From: Stenotrophomonas maltophilia
Lineage (GTDB): Bacteria > Pseudomonadota > Gammaproteobacteria > Xanthomonadales > Xanthomonadaceae
Reading direction: 5' to 3'
DNA length: 64,000 nt
Assembly: GCF_001676385.1 (NCBI RefSeq)
Contig: NZ_LYVJ01000003.1
Span: forward strand, 124,001 to 188,000
Both the position numbers and the translations under genes were made by a program. The notes beneath the pieces are model-generated. The model searched no databases. It saw only the letters and a list, made by a program, of their open reading frames with translations, and was not told where the DNA came from. Below, one piece after another: positions 52,577 through 61,835 of this stretch (the stretch's first letter is position 1; every line of letters begins with the position of its first letter).

Positions 52577-52637
52577 AGAATGCACTCTGCGACGAACCGC
52601 CGCCGGGCCTGGCCCGGCGCTACCACAGGAACTGCCG

Positions 52638-54416
52638 ATGACTGCAAGCACCGCCCCGCGCTGGCCCGTACGCTACCTGCTCTTCATCGGCGGCCTCGGT
52701 GGCCTGCTGTACGGCATCGACATCGGCATCATCGCCGGCGCCCTGCCTTATCTTGAAGCGACCGCCAGCCACGCTTGGCAGCTCAGCAGCCAGCAGCTCG
52801 GCTTCGTGGTGGCGGCAGTACTGCTGGGCAGCGTGCTGTCCTCGCTGTTCGCCGGCATGGTCGCCGACCTGATCGGCCGCCGCGGTGCGATGCTGCTGGC
52901 CGGCGTGCTGTTCACCGCCTCGATTCCGGTCATGGCACTGGCTTCCGGCTACACGCCACTGCTGCTGGGTCGCCTGCTGCAGGGCATCAGTGGCGGCCTG
53001 ATCGGCGTCGTGATTCCGCTGTACCTGGCCGAAGTGCTCAGCCCCGAACGACGGGGGCGCGGCGCGGCCATGTTCCAGCTGCTGCTGACCGTTGGCCTGG
53101 TGCTGGCTGCCCTGATCGGCCTGTACCACGCGCATGCGGTGGATGCCGCCGCCGAAGCCGTGCGTTCGCTGCCGGTTGCGCAGCAGGCACAGGAACTGTT
53201 CACGGTGAAGGACCATGCCTGGCGCACCATCTTCTGGAGCTGCCTGGCGCCGGGCGTGCTGTTCTGCGCTGGCATTTTCTGGCTGTCCGAATCGCCGCGC
53301 TGGCTGGTGCGTCGCGGCCGCGTGGACGACGCGCGCCGCAGCCTGCAACGGGTGCTGCCTGCGACGCAGGTGGAAACCACGCTTGCGCAGATCCAGGCGC
53401 CGGAGTCGAGCGGCAGCGACGGCAGGCGCGACCCACTACTCAGCCGCCGCTACGTGGTGCCGTTCGTGCTCGCCTGCGTGGTGCTGGCCTGCACCCAGGC
53501 CACCGGCATCAACTCGGTGCTGGCCTACGCGGTGAACATCCTCAACCAGGCCGGCCTGTCCGGCTCGGTGGCCAACGGTGCCGACGTGGCGATCAAGCTG
53601 CTCAACGCGGTGATGACCGTGGTCGCGCTGCTGCTGGTCGACCGCAAGGGCCGCAAGTTCCTGCTGATGCTCGGCAGCGGCGGCATCTGCGTGGCCCTGC
53701 TGGCCGCTGCCACGTTGTTCTTCCAGGCCGAGCGCGGCCGTGCCGACGTGCAGCCGCAGCTGCAGGCGGCAGTCAGCGGTGACAACCTGCAGCTGGTGAT
53801 GGATGAGGCGCAGTGGCAGCGCCTGGGCGGTGGCATCGACAGCGAAGGCCGGTCGATGCAGCTGACGGTGTCGTACGCTTACGGCGACTTCACCAATGTG
53901 CGTACCCTGCGCAGCGACAACCTGACCGACCGCGAGCTGCGCATCGAGCGCGCCGGGACCGTGCAGCCGGACAGCGTGATCGGTGCGTTCTTCCGTAGAC
54001 TCCATCTGAACCCGTTCGCCGATCCGGCCGGTGCCGCACAGGCACCGCTGCGCATCGAACAGGCCCGCATTGGTCCGGTACCGCCGCCCGCGCACGGCTG
54101 GGCAGTAGCCGCCTGCATCCTGGTGTTCGTCGCCTTCTTCGCAGTCGGCCCCGGCGTGTGCGTGTGGCTGGCGCTATCGGAGCTGATGCCCAACCGCATC
54201 CGCTCCAATGGCATGAGCATCGCGCTGCTGATCAACCAGTTCGTGTCCACCACCATTGCCGCCCTCTTCCTGCCCACCGTGGGCCACCACGGCTACGCCA
54301 GCATGTTCCTGTTCTGGGCCGCGTGTACCTTCGTATTCTTCCTGGTGGCCGCATTCTGGTTGCCGGAGACCAAGGGCAGGTCCCTGGAAGAGATCGAGGC
54401 GCGGTTCGCCCGGTAG
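52638..54416 (+). CDS. Sugar-porter MFS carrier with a large extra loop
   Basis: The 592-aa carrier has 12 predicted membrane helices and the sugar-porter signatures: IGGLGGLLYGIDIGIIAGAL in helix 1, DLIGRRGAM after helix 2, PLYLAEVLSPERRGRG after helix 4, VDRKGRKF after helix 8 and PETKGRS at the end. Relatives are 450-490 aa. The excess is a soluble insert of about 120 residues (364-486, starting AERGRAD and ending just before HGWAVAACILVF) between helices 9 and 10, on the periplasmic side by topology. It is the likely inner-membrane GalNAc importer of the locus. It is separated from the deacetylase by 192 bases and a REP pair. Confidence 0.88.
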   Translation: MTASTAPRWPVRYLLFIGGLGGLLYGIDIGIIAGALPYLEATASHAWQLSSQQLGFVVAAVLLGSVLSSLFAGMVADLIGRRGAMLLAGVLFTASIPVMALASGYTPLLLGRLLQGISGGLIGVVIPLYLAEVLSPERRGRGAAMFQLLLTVGLVLAALIGLYHAHAVDAAAEAVRSLPVAQQAQELFTVKDHAWRTIFWSCLAPGVLFCAGIFWLSESPRWLVRRGRVDDARRSLQRVLPATQVETTLAQIQAPESSGSDGRRDPLLSRRYVVPFVLACVVLACTQATGINSVLAYAVNILNQAGLSGSVANGADVAIKLLNAVMTVVALLLVDRKGRKFLLMLGSGGICVALLAAATLFFQAERGRADVQPQLQAAVSGDNLQLVMDEAQWQRLGGGIDSEGRSMQLTVSYAYGDFTNVRTLRSDNLTDRELRIERAGTVQPDSVIGAFFRRLHLNPFADPAGAAQAPLRIEQARIGPVPPPAHGWAVAACILVFVAFFAVGPGVCVWLALSELMPNRIRSNGMSIALLINQFVSTTIAALFLPTVGHHGYASMFLFWAACTFVFFLVAAFWLPETKGRSLEEIEARFAR

Positions 54417-54468
54417 CGGTCGAGCGTGGTCGCCCTTCGCACGTCGCACGGGATTGTTGGGGCGCCCG

Positions 54469-54942
54469 TCATTGGCCCGTGATGTGCCTGGCCATCTCCT
54501 GCGCCTCGGCAATGCTCGGAAGCCCGCTCAGCATCATCGATTCACCAAACGGGCCTTTCACCGTCGCCACCATCAGCACGCGGCCATCCACGCTGATCGC
54601 CGCTCGCTGGCCCACCAGTGCTTCCGTGCCATCGTGGATGCGCTGGTGCGCTTCGGGCCGATAGCGGATCTGCAGGCCAGGCTGCTTGTCCTGGTCCAGC
54701 ACGTAGCGCACATCGGCAATGTCGGCGCTGCCGGCAATCGGCGGCTCGCGCAGGGCCAGGGTTTCACCCTGCCACTGCACCGGCGTGCCCTTGCCGGCTG
54801 CGTCCACCGCGCTCAGGCGCACATCCACGCCCGGACGCGGCGGATGATCCTTGCCACCTGTCAGCGCATCGGGCAGGCCGCCCGGCGCGCATCCGGTCAG
54901 TGTCACTACCGCCCCCAGCAACAGCGAAAGCACCGTCCTCAT
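54469..54942 (-). CDS. Lipoprotein with SecDF P1-head-like domain
   Basis: The 157-aa protein has a lipobox (LTGC, Cys18). The mature part contains VDVRLSAVDAAG, a middle variable region, and the SecD-head-like end DGRVLMVATVKGPFGESMML and SIAEAQEMARHI. Similar domains occur in stand-alone lipoproteins of Xanthomonadaceae, of unknown function. The ATG overlaps the stop of the upstream HdeD-like gene by four bases, so the two are coupled. Confidence 0.72.
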   Translation of the reverse strand: MRTVLSLLLGAVVTLTGCAPGGLPDALTGGKDHPPRPGVDVRLSAVDAAGKGTPVQWQGETLALREPPIAGSADIADVRYVLDQDKQPGLQIRYRPEAHQRIHDGTEALVGQRAAISVDGRVLMVATVKGPFGESMMLSGLPSIAEAQEMARHITGQ

Positions 54943-55490
54943 TTCAGCTTCCGCAGCTTGAACGCCACCAGCACCTGCAGCAGCCCGTAGAGCAGGCTGC
55001 CGATGCCGATCCACAGCGTGGTCACCGCCACGCCTGCATACGGGTTGGCCGCGAACAGCAGGCCCAGCACCACTGCCAGCACGCCACTGAGAATCAGCAG
55101 CCACTCGCCCTGGATCTGCTTGCGCACGCGGATCGCGAACACGATTCGATAGATGCCGGCCACCAGCAGCCACGCCGCCAGGAACAGCACCAGCACGCTG
55201 GCGGTGGCCATCGGGTTGATCACCGCCAGGATGCCGAAGCCCAGCGAAGCGATGGCATACAACGCCAGCCAGCCACGCGAGGCACCACTGCCCCCACTGA
55301 CCAGCGCGAACAGGCTGATGACGCCTTCGATGATGGCCATCACGCCCAGCGTCCAGGCCAATGCCATCGCCGCCGAGAGCGGCCAGCCAATGGCGATGAT
55401 GCCGAAGCCGAGAGCGACCAGGCCATACAGCAGAAGGATCCACCAGCTACGGCCAACCGCCGACAGCAGGGGAGACAGGGGGGAATGCAT
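54939..55490 (-). CDS. HdeD/DUF308-family membrane protein
   Basis: The 183-aa protein has six membrane helices in a repeated pattern of Gly/Ala-rich pairs (WWILLLYGLVALGFGIIAIGWP, TLGVMAIIEGVISLFALV, ...LLQVLVAFKLRKLK), which fits DUF308/HdeD. In E. coli HdeD takes part in acid resistance at high cell density. That role is not implied here. The ATG at 55490 with GGAG upstream is preferred over a GTG two codons earlier. First gene of a two-gene operon with the SecDF-head lipoprotein. Confidence 0.85.
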   Translation of the reverse strand: MHSPLSPLLSAVGRSWWILLLYGLVALGFGIIAIGWPLSAAMALAWTLGVMAIIEGVISLFALVSGGSGASRGWLALYAIASLGFGILAVINPMATASVLVLFLAAWLLVAGIYRIVFAIRVRKQIQGEWLLILSGVLAVVLGLLFAANPYAGVAVTTLWIGIGSLLYGLLQVLVAFKLRKLK

Positions 55491-55548
55491 GGCCACTCCT
55501 TCGATCCGGAACCGGCCCCATCCTAGCTGCCGGCGATGAAGGTGGCGA

Positions 55549-56244
55549 TCACGGCACCCGCGCGCACACCCATACGCGTACCTCTTCTGCCCCCACCCAG
55601 CGCAGCGTCTCGGCGATCTCCATGACCGTGCTGCCGGTCGTCATCACATCATCGACCACGGTCAGCCGCGAAGGCACCGGCCCACGCACGTCGAACGCAT
55701 CGAACAGGTTCTCCCGGCGCTGCTCGGCCGTACGTTCGGACTGTGGCGGGGTATGCCGCCGACGATACAGGCCCTGCCAGACCGGCATCGGCAGCAACCG
55801 GCACAGTTCCGCGGCCTGGTTGTAGCCGCGCTGGCGCAGGCGGCGGGCATGCAGCGGTACCGGCACCAGCGGCAGGCAGGTCCAGGGCGGCGGTGCGCGC
55901 TGCATCAACTGCGCCAGCAGGCGCCCGGCCGCGAGATCCTGGTGGAACTTGTAGCGCACCAGCAGCTGGTCGATCGGCGGCAGGTACAGCAGGCTGGCAT
56001 GCGTAGCGATCTGCGGCGGCGCTTCATCGCGGCAGGTACCACAGACGATCAGTGCGTTGCCGGGCAGCGGCAGGGCGCATCGCAGGCACGCGCGACCGGA
56101 CCAGGGCAGCTCTGCCAGGCAGGCCGGGCAGAGGTCCAGGCCGTCATGGCCAGGATCGTTGCATACCAGGCATCGCAAGGGGAGCAGGACGCCAAGCAGT
56201 GCGCGGGAGACACGGGTTGCAGAACGCAGGAGATCAATACGCAT
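55549..56244 (-). CDS. comF: ComF family phosphoribosyltransferase-like protein
   Basis: The 231-aa protein has an N-terminal double zinc-ribbon (CLVCNDPGHDGLDLCPACL, then CLRCALPLPG and VCGTC) and a PRTase domain with the PRPP motif VVDDVMTTGSTV near residue 200. LLVRYKFHQD and RRLRQRGYNQAAEL are typical. ComF proteins aid DNA uptake in competent bacteria; in non-competent relatives GntX has other roles. It is often next to bio genes in Xanthomonadaceae, as here. The ATG at 56244 was chosen for the family's usual start. Confidence 0.9.
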   Translation of the reverse strand: MRIDLLRSATRVSRALLGVLLPLRCLVCNDPGHDGLDLCPACLAELPWSGRACLRCALPLPGNALIVCGTCRDEAPPQIATHASLLYLPPIDQLLVRYKFHQDLAAGRLLAQLMQRAPPPWTCLPLVPVPLHARRLRQRGYNQAAELCRLLPMPVWQGLYRRRHTPPQSERTAEQRRENLFDAFDVRGPVPSRLTVVDDVMTTGSTVMEIAETLRWVGAEEVRVWVCARVP

Positions 56245-56337
56245 CCCACATGTTTGACGGCGCACCCCGCGTGCAGCCATCGGCGAAGCACCGATTGCAG
56301 TGTCGGAACTGCCCGCAGGTGCGGAGCGCGCCGCCCG

Positions 56338-57678
56338 TCAGGAAAGGCGTTCGCCCTGTCCAGGCCCCAGTGGCGCAACGGCGGGTACCATCAACAGCTC
56401 CGCCAACCCACGATAGATCGGCACCCGGCACACCAGCCCGGACACACCGCGCGCGAGCAGCACCGTGGCCAGGATCGGCAGCAGCAGATCGCCACTGTCG
56501 GTCAGCTCCAGCGAAATCACCGCCGAGGTCAGCGGCGCCTGGGTCACACCGGTCAGGTAGGCGCACATGCCCAGCAGCACGAACGCGCGTGGGTCCACGC
56601 CCGGCATCAGCACCGCCAGGTTGTGGCCGAGTCCCGCGCCGACCGCCAGCGCCGGCGAGAACAGGCCGCCGGGAATACCGGCCACGTACGACGCGAGGTT
56701 GGCCAGCAGCTTCATCAGCCCGAATTCGTGGCCGACCGTCGCCTGCCCCTGCACCAGGCTGCGTGCCTGTTCGTAGCCGGTGCCGAACGCGCCCTGGCCG
56801 AACGCCATCGCCAGCAGTACCACCACCAGACCGCAGCCTGCGGCCAGCAGAACCGGGTGCCGCTGCCGCAGTTGCCCGAGCCAGCGCGGGCGGCCCGCCG
56901 CACTGGCCAGCACCGCGCGCGCAAACAGGCCTCCCAGCAAGCCCGCCACACCGCCACACAGCAGGATTGCCAGCCAGCCCTGGCCCAGCGGCAGTCGCGC
57001 ACTCACCTGGCCGAAGTAGGTGTAGTTGCCCAGCAGGCCCAGCGATACCACGCCGCCGACGATCACCGCGGTCAGCAGGGTGCCGGAGAAGCGATGCTCG
57101 AAGCGGCCGCTGAGCTCCTCGATGGCGAAGACGATGCCGGCCAGCGGCGTGTTGAACGCCGCGGCAATGCCCGCCGCACCACCTGCCAGCAGGAAGTGCG
57201 AAAGCTCGCGCGGGTCCTTGAAGTCGAACCAGCGGCCGAACAGGTACATCAGGCTGGCGCCCACATGCACCGTCGGGCCCTCACGCCCCACCGAGGCGCC
57301 GCCGAGCAGCGACAACGACGTCAACAACAGCTTGCCGGCCGAGACTGCGGGCGAAAGGTTGGTCCTGCGGAACGGCTCGTCCGGCTTTTCCAACGCAGCG
57401 ATGACCTGCGGAATGCCGCTGCCCCGGGTGGGCTTCAGCACACCGGAGGTCAGCCAGGCCAGCAGCGCGAAGATGCCAGGCGTGAGCAGCAGGGCCCACC
57501 ACGGCGAGTGCGAGGTGATGCGCTGGAACAGATGGAACGCCGCGTCGCTCGCCTTGGCGAACAGGATGGCCACCAGCGCCACGGCCACGGCGCCGCCCCA
57601 GAGCGCGGCGCGGCGGCGCCAGGCTTCGCTGAGGATCAGCGCGGTGATGCGGCCGCGGAGGCAGTAAAGATCGATCAT
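56338..57678 (-). CDS. clcA: ClC-type chloride/proton antiporter
   Basis: The 446-aa membrane protein contains the ClC selectivity motifs: GSGIPQV, GREGPTVHVG with the gating Glu, GGLFSPALAVG, and the C-terminal AYLTGVTQAPLTSAV region. A second Glu is kept in VFAIEELSGRFEHRF, the position of the proton-transfer Glu203 in E. coli ClcA, so it should be an antiporter, not a channel. About 10-12 membrane segments are visible and no CBS domains. The ATG at 57678 lacks a strong ribosome binding site; a GTG at 57702 is the alternative start. It is divergent from bioB. Confidence 0.9.
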   Translation of the reverse strand: MIDLYCLRGRITALILSEAWRRRAALWGGAVAVALVAILFAKASDAAFHLFQRITSHSPWWALLLTPGIFALLAWLTSGVLKPTRGSGIPQVIAALEKPDEPFRRTNLSPAVSAGKLLLTSLSLLGGASVGREGPTVHVGASLMYLFGRWFDFKDPRELSHFLLAGGAAGIAAAFNTPLAGIVFAIEELSGRFEHRFSGTLLTAVIVGGVVSLGLLGNYTYFGQVSARLPLGQGWLAILLCGGVAGLLGGLFARAVLASAAGRPRWLGQLRQRHPVLLAAGCGLVVVLLAMAFGQGAFGTGYEQARSLVQGQATVGHEFGLMKLLANLASYVAGIPGGLFSPALAVGAGLGHNLAVLMPGVDPRAFVLLGMCAYLTGVTQAPLTSAVISLELTDSGDLLLPILATVLLARGVSGLVCRVPIYRGLAELLMVPAVAPLGPGQGERLS

Positions 57679-57791
57679 GGGAAAGAGTCTGCGCGCCAGC
57701 ACTTACGTTGTGCAGCAGGCAATGTGGCTGGACGCCTTGCAGCATGCGGTGAAATGCAATGCATGTGTCGGTGCTTGACTCACGAAGGATC

Positions 57792-57823
57792 TGTAAACCA
57801 TTTCAAAATTACTATGGTTGACA
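57792..57823 (+). promoter_or_regulatory. BirA (biotin) operator upstream of bioB
   Basis: TGTAAACC (57792-57799) and GGTTGACA (57816-57823) are separated by 16 bases, matching the E. coli bio operator TGTAAACC-N16-GGTTTACA at all but one position. A -10-like TACTAT (57810-57815) lies inside it and TTGACT at 57775 is nearby. Biotinyl-AMP-loaded BirA bound here would block transcription of the bio genes. Confidence 0.85.
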
Positions 57824-57881
57824 GGCCTGCCACACCCACCCACACTGCCGCCCTCGCTCCACGCGTCCCCAAGGTTCCGCC

Positions 57882-58925
57882 ATGGCTGCCTCCATCCGCC
57901 ACGACTGGCAACACGACGAACTGCAGGCGCTGTTCGATCTGCCGTTCCCCGAACTGCTGTTCCGCGCTGCGGCGGTCCATCGCGAGCACTTCGACCCGTC
58001 GCGGGTGCAGGTGTCCACCCTGCTGTCGGTCAAGACCGGTGGCTGCCCGGAAGACTGCGCGTACTGCCCGCAGGCGCAGCGCTACAGCACCGGCGTGAAC
58101 GCGCAGAAGCTGATGGATACCGACGCGGTGCTGGCCAAGGCTCGCCAGGCCAAGGCCGCTGGTGCCTCGCGTTTCTGCATGGGTGCGGCGTGGCGTTCAC
58201 CGAAGGACCGCGACATCCCGAAGGTGGCGGCGATGATCGCCGGGGTGAAGGCACTGGGCCTGGAGACCTGCGCCACGCTGGGCATGCTCAGTGGCGAGCA
58301 GGCGCGCGCGCTGAAGGATGCGGGCCTGGACTACTACAACCACAACCTCGATACCGCACCGGACTACTACGATTCGATCATCCACACCCGCCAGTACCAG
58401 GACCGCCTGGACACGCTTGAGCACGTGCGCGATGCCGGCCTGAAGACCTGCTGCGGCGGCATCGTCGGCATGGGCGAGACGCGCGCACAGCGCGTCGGCC
58501 TGCTGCTGGCACTGGCCACGCTGCCGGCGCACCCTGATTCGGTGCCGATCAACAGGCTGGTGCAGGTGGCGGGCACGCCGCTGCATGGCAGTGCAGAGCT
58601 GGACCCGTTCGAGTTCGTGCGCATGATCGCGGTGGCGCGCATCGCCATGCCGCGCTCGATGGTGCGGCTGTCGGCGGGTCGCGAGGCGATGAGCGACGAA
58701 CTGCAGGCGCTGTGCTTCCTGGCCGGTGCCAACTCGATCTTCTACGGCGACCGGCTGTTGACTACTGGCAACCCCGAGAGTGAGCGCGACCTGGCATTGT
58801 TCGCGCGGCTGGGATTGCAGCCGATGGCCGTGCAGGTGGACGCCGCCGGCCATGATCACGGTGGCACCGTGCACGCCGACATCGGCGCCGATGCGTCCGG
58901 CTGTGGCTGCGCTCACGCGGCCTGA
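57882..58925 (+). CDS. bioB: Biotin synthase
   Basis: The 347-aa radical SAM enzyme inserts sulfur into dethiobiotin. The 4Fe-4S motif CxxxCxxC is at Cys55, Cys59, Cys62 ([12 protein letters not shown]). [15 protein letters not shown] and [13 protein letters not shown] are conserved. [16 protein letters not shown] holds the 2Fe-2S-site arginine. AAGG precedes the ATG at 57882. First gene of the biotin operon and directly downstream of the BirA operator. The C-terminal 20 residues are Cys/His-rich (GCGCAHAA). Confidence 0.97.
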   Translation: MAASIRHDWQHDELQALFDLPFPELLFRAAAVHREHFDPSRVQVSTLLSVKTGGCPEDCAYCPQAQRYSTGVNAQKLMDTDAVLAKARQAKAAGASRFCMGAAWRSPKDRDIPKVAAMIAGVKALGLETCATLGMLSGEQARALKDAGLDYYNHNLDTAPDYYDSIIHTRQYQDRLDTLEHVRDAGLKTCCGGIVGMGETRAQRVGLLLALATLPAHPDSVPINRLVQVAGTPLHGSAELDPFEFVRMIAVARIAMPRSMVRLSAGREAMSDELQALCFLAGANSIFYGDRLLTTGNPESERDLALFARLGLQPMAVQVDAAGHDHGGTVHADIGADASGCGCAHAA

Positions 58926-58992
58926 GACGGGGTACAGGCACGCGTCGCGGCAACGCGCTACCCTAGCCGCCCCGTCGCCGCATTCAGCCGCC

Positions 58993-60216
58993 ATGGCCCG
59001 CCCCGACCTGACCGCCCGCCTAAACGCCCAACGCGCCCTGCGCGATGCCCAAGGCCGCCGCCGCGCGCGACGCACGGTCAGCCGGCGTGACGGTGTGCGC
59101 CTGGAGGTGGACGGCCAGTGGCTGACCGGCTTCTGCAGCAACGACTACCTGGGCCTGGCCCAGCAGTTCAGCGTGGTCAATGCACTGCAGGATGCGGCTG
59201 CGCGCGAAGGCGCCGGTGCCGGCGCCTCGCACCTGGTGTGCGGCCACCATGCCCTGCACGACACGCTGGAGCGCGAAGTGGCCGAATGGCTGGGCTACCC
59301 GCGTGCGCTGCTGTTCGGCAGTGGCTTTGCCGCCAACCTGGCGGTGCAGCAGGCGCTGCTGAGCGAAGAACACGATGTCTGCGTGCAGGACAAGCTCAAC
59401 CACGCCAGCCTGCTCGATGCGACGCGGCTGGCCGGTGCACGCCTGCGCCGCTATCCGCATCTGGACGCGGAAGGTGCGATGCGCCAGCTCAAGCACGCGC
59501 CCGACGGCGCGGCGATGCTGGCCACCGACGGCGTGTTCAGCATGGACGGCGATATCGCCCCGCTGCGTGCGTTGTCGCTGGTGGCTCGCCTGCAACAAGC
59601 GCTGTTCTACGTGGACGACGCGCACGGCGTCGGAGTGGTCGGCGATGGGCGGGGAGCCGTCGCCGCCGCCGGGCTGGGCGTGGACGATGTGCCGCTGCAG
59701 CTGGTCACGCTGGGCAAGGCGCTGGGTGGTTCCGGCGCGCTGGTGCTGGGCCGCGACGATCTGGTCGAGCACCTGGCCGAGACCGCGCGCCCCTACATCT
59801 ACACGACCGCTGTGCCACCGGCGATGGCCGCCGCTGCACTGGAAGCGGTGCGCCTGGCGCGGCGTGACAACTGGCGCCGTTCGAAACTGACCGACCTGAT
59901 CGCGCTGTTCCGCAGCGAAGCACGCCGCCACGGGCTGGACCTGATGGCCTCGGAAACGCCGATCCAGCCGCTGCTGTGTGGTGACGATCGACGCGCCGTG
60001 GCGATGTCCAGGGCGCTGGAACAGGCCGGTTGGCTGGTCGGCGCGATCCGTCCGCCCACCGTGCCCGAAGGCAAGGCACGCCTGCGCGTGACACTGTCCG
60101 CGCTGCATACGCCGGAACAGGTGCGTGGCCTGGTTGACGCGATCGCCAGCGCGCGCGATCGCGTGGACCTGGCGGTGCGCGACGCCGCGCCACCGCCGTT
60201 GCCTGTCTTTGCCTGA
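58993..60216 (+). CDS. bioF: 8-amino-7-oxononanoate synthase
   Basis: The 407-aa PLP enzyme joins pimeloyl-ACP (or CoA) and alanine. [32 protein letters not shown] and the cofactor stretch [12 protein letters not shown] are present, with the Schiff-base Lys242 in [11 protein letters not shown]. The ATG at 58993 gives the family length. It lies 67 bases after bioB. Confidence 0.96.
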   Translation: MARPDLTARLNAQRALRDAQGRRRARRTVSRRDGVRLEVDGQWLTGFCSNDYLGLAQQFSVVNALQDAAAREGAGAGASHLVCGHHALHDTLEREVAEWLGYPRALLFGSGFAANLAVQQALLSEEHDVCVQDKLNHASLLDATRLAGARLRRYPHLDAEGAMRQLKHAPDGAAMLATDGVFSMDGDIAPLRALSLVARLQQALFYVDDAHGVGVVGDGRGAVAAAGLGVDDVPLQLVTLGKALGGSGALVLGRDDLVEHLAETARPYIYTTAVPPAMAAAALEAVRLARRDNWRRSKLTDLIALFRSEARRHGLDLMASETPIQPLLCGDDRRAVAMSRALEQAGWLVGAIRPPTVPEGKARLRVTLSALHTPEQVRGLVDAIASARDRVDLAVRDAAPPPLPVFA

Positions 60217-60234
60217 GCCTGCTGTCGTTTTCCC

Positions 60235-61014
60235 ATGCATATCGATGTCACCGGCCAGGGGCCGGATCTGGTACTGATCCATGGCTGGGCCCTGCAGGGC
60301 GGCGTGTTCGCACCGTTGGTACAGCGCCTGGCCGATCGGTTCACCCTGCATCTGGTTGATCTGCCGGGCCATGGCCACAGCCGCGAGGACAGCACGCCGC
60401 TGCGCCTGCCGTTCGTGGTCAACGCCATTGCCGCGGCCACGCCGCCGGCGGTGTGGTGCGGCTGGTCGCTGGGGGGCCTGTTCGCGCTGCACGCGGCGGC
60501 GACGCTGCCCAAGGTACGCGGGCTGGCGATGATCGCGGCCACGCCACGCTTCGTGCGTGGCGAAGACTGGCCGCATGCAGTGGAACCGGCGGTGTTCGAG
60601 CAGTTCGGGCGCGAGCTGGCGACCGACTTCAGCGGCACCCTGGAACGTTTTCTTGCGCTGGACGTGATGGGCTCGGCGCACGCGCGCGGGGAGCTGCGCA
60701 CGCTGCGCCAGCGCCTGGTCGAGCGCGGCGCGCCCACCGAACGCGCCCTGCTGGAAGGCCTGCGGCTGCTGGAAAGCACCGACCTGCGCGGGGCACTGCC
60801 GACGCTGGCCAGGCCCAGCCTGTGGATCGCCGGCCAGCGTGACCGGCTGGTGTCTCCGGCGGCGATGCAAGCCGCCGCCGCACTGGCCCCGGACGCGCAG
60901 GCGCTGGCCATCGCCCACGGCGGCCACGCGCCGTTCCTCGGCCATGCCGACGAGGTGGCCACCGCCCTGCAACACTTCGTTGCCGGCCTGTCACCGGCCG
61001 ATGGCGGACAATGA
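60235..61014 (+). CDS. bioH: Pimeloyl-ACP methyl ester esterase
   Basis: The 259-aa alpha/beta hydrolase removes the methyl group from pimeloyl-ACP methyl ester, ending BioC-dependent pimelate synthesis. The oxyanion region is LIHGWALQGG, the nucleophile is Ser78 in GWSLGG, the acid is in GQRDRLVS, and the histidine is in HGGHAPFLGH. It lies 18 bases after bioF, with bioC two genes on, so the pathway is of the BioC-BioH type. Confidence 0.93.
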   Translation: MHIDVTGQGPDLVLIHGWALQGGVFAPLVQRLADRFTLHLVDLPGHGHSREDSTPLRLPFVVNAIAAATPPAVWCGWSLGGLFALHAAATLPKVRGLAMIAATPRFVRGEDWPHAVEPAVFEQFGRELATDFSGTLERFLALDVMGSAHARGELRTLRQRLVERGAPTERALLEGLRLLESTDLRGALPTLARPSLWIAGQRDRLVSPAAMQAAAALAPDAQALAIAHGGHAPFLGHADEVATALQHFVAGLSPADGGQ

Positions 61015-61043
61015 GCCCCCTCCGAATTCCGCTGGATTGACGC

Positions 61044-61823
61044 ATGGATCTGGGTATCAACGGCCGCTGGGCACTGGTCTGCGGCGCAAGCAAGGGGCTG
61101 GGCCTGGGCTGCGCGCGGGCGCTGGTGCGCGAAGGCGTCAACGTGGTGATCGTGGCCCGTGGCGAGGCTGCACTGCAGGTCGCCGCCGCAGAGCTGCGCG
61201 CCCTGCCCGGCGCCGCTGAGGTCCGCGCGGTCGCCACCGACGTCACCACCGAGGCCGGTCGTGCCATGGCGCTGGCCGCATGCCCGCAGGTGGATATCCT
61301 GGTCACCAACGCCGGTGGCCCGCCGCCGGGCGACTTCCGCAATTTCGAGCGTGACGACTGGATTGCCGCGCTGGACGCCAACATGCTGGCGCCGATTGCA
61401 CTGATACGTGCCACCGTGGACGCGATGATCGAGCGCAGCTTCGGCCGCATCGTCAACATCACGTCTTCGGCGGTGAAAGCGCCGATCGATACCCTGGCGC
61501 TGTCCAACGGTGCGCGCAGCGGCCTGACCGGCTTCGTCGCCGGCCTGTCGCGCCGCACCGTCGCGCACAACGTCACCATCAACAACCTGCTGCCCGGTCA
61601 GTTCGACACCGACCGCCTGCGTGCCAACTTCGCCCACGCTGCGGGCAAGGGCGGCGATGCCGGCGAAGTGGCCGAGCGCCGCCGCCAGCAGATTCCCGCC
61701 GGCCGCTTCGGCACGGCGGACGAATTCGGCGCCGCCTGCGCCTTCCTGTGCAGTGCACAGGCCGGTTACCTCACCGGGCAGAACCTGCTGATCGACGGCG
61801 GCGCCTACCCTGGTACGTTCTGA
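61044..61823 (+). CDS. SDR-family protein in the biotin operon, without the YxxxK motif
   Basis: The 259-aa SDR-fold protein has the NAD(P) site VCGASKGLGLG, VTNAGGPPPG (NNAG-equivalent) and the Ser-containing ITSSAVKAP. At the place of the catalytic Tyr-x-x-x-Lys it reads LALSNGARSG, so neither Tyr nor Lys is kept. The C-terminus LIDGGAYPGTF is typical of FabG-like SDRs. A conserved subgroup of proteins with this altered site exists in beta- and gammaproteobacteria. Its position between bioH and bioC suggests a link to pimelate synthesis, perhaps as an acyl-ACP or substrate-binding protein, but no reaction is known. Confidence 0.85.
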   Translation: MDLGINGRWALVCGASKGLGLGCARALVREGVNVVIVARGEAALQVAAAELRALPGAAEVRAVATDVTTEAGRAMALAACPQVDILVTNAGGPPPGDFRNFERDDWIAALDANMLAPIALIRATVDAMIERSFGRIVNITSSAVKAPIDTLALSNGARSGLTGFVAGLSRRTVAHNVTINNLLPGQFDTDRLRANFAHAAGKGGDAGEVAERRRQQIPAGRFGTADEFGAACAFLCSAQAGYLTGQNLLIDGGAYPGTF

Positions 61824-61835
61824 GAGACTTTCGCA

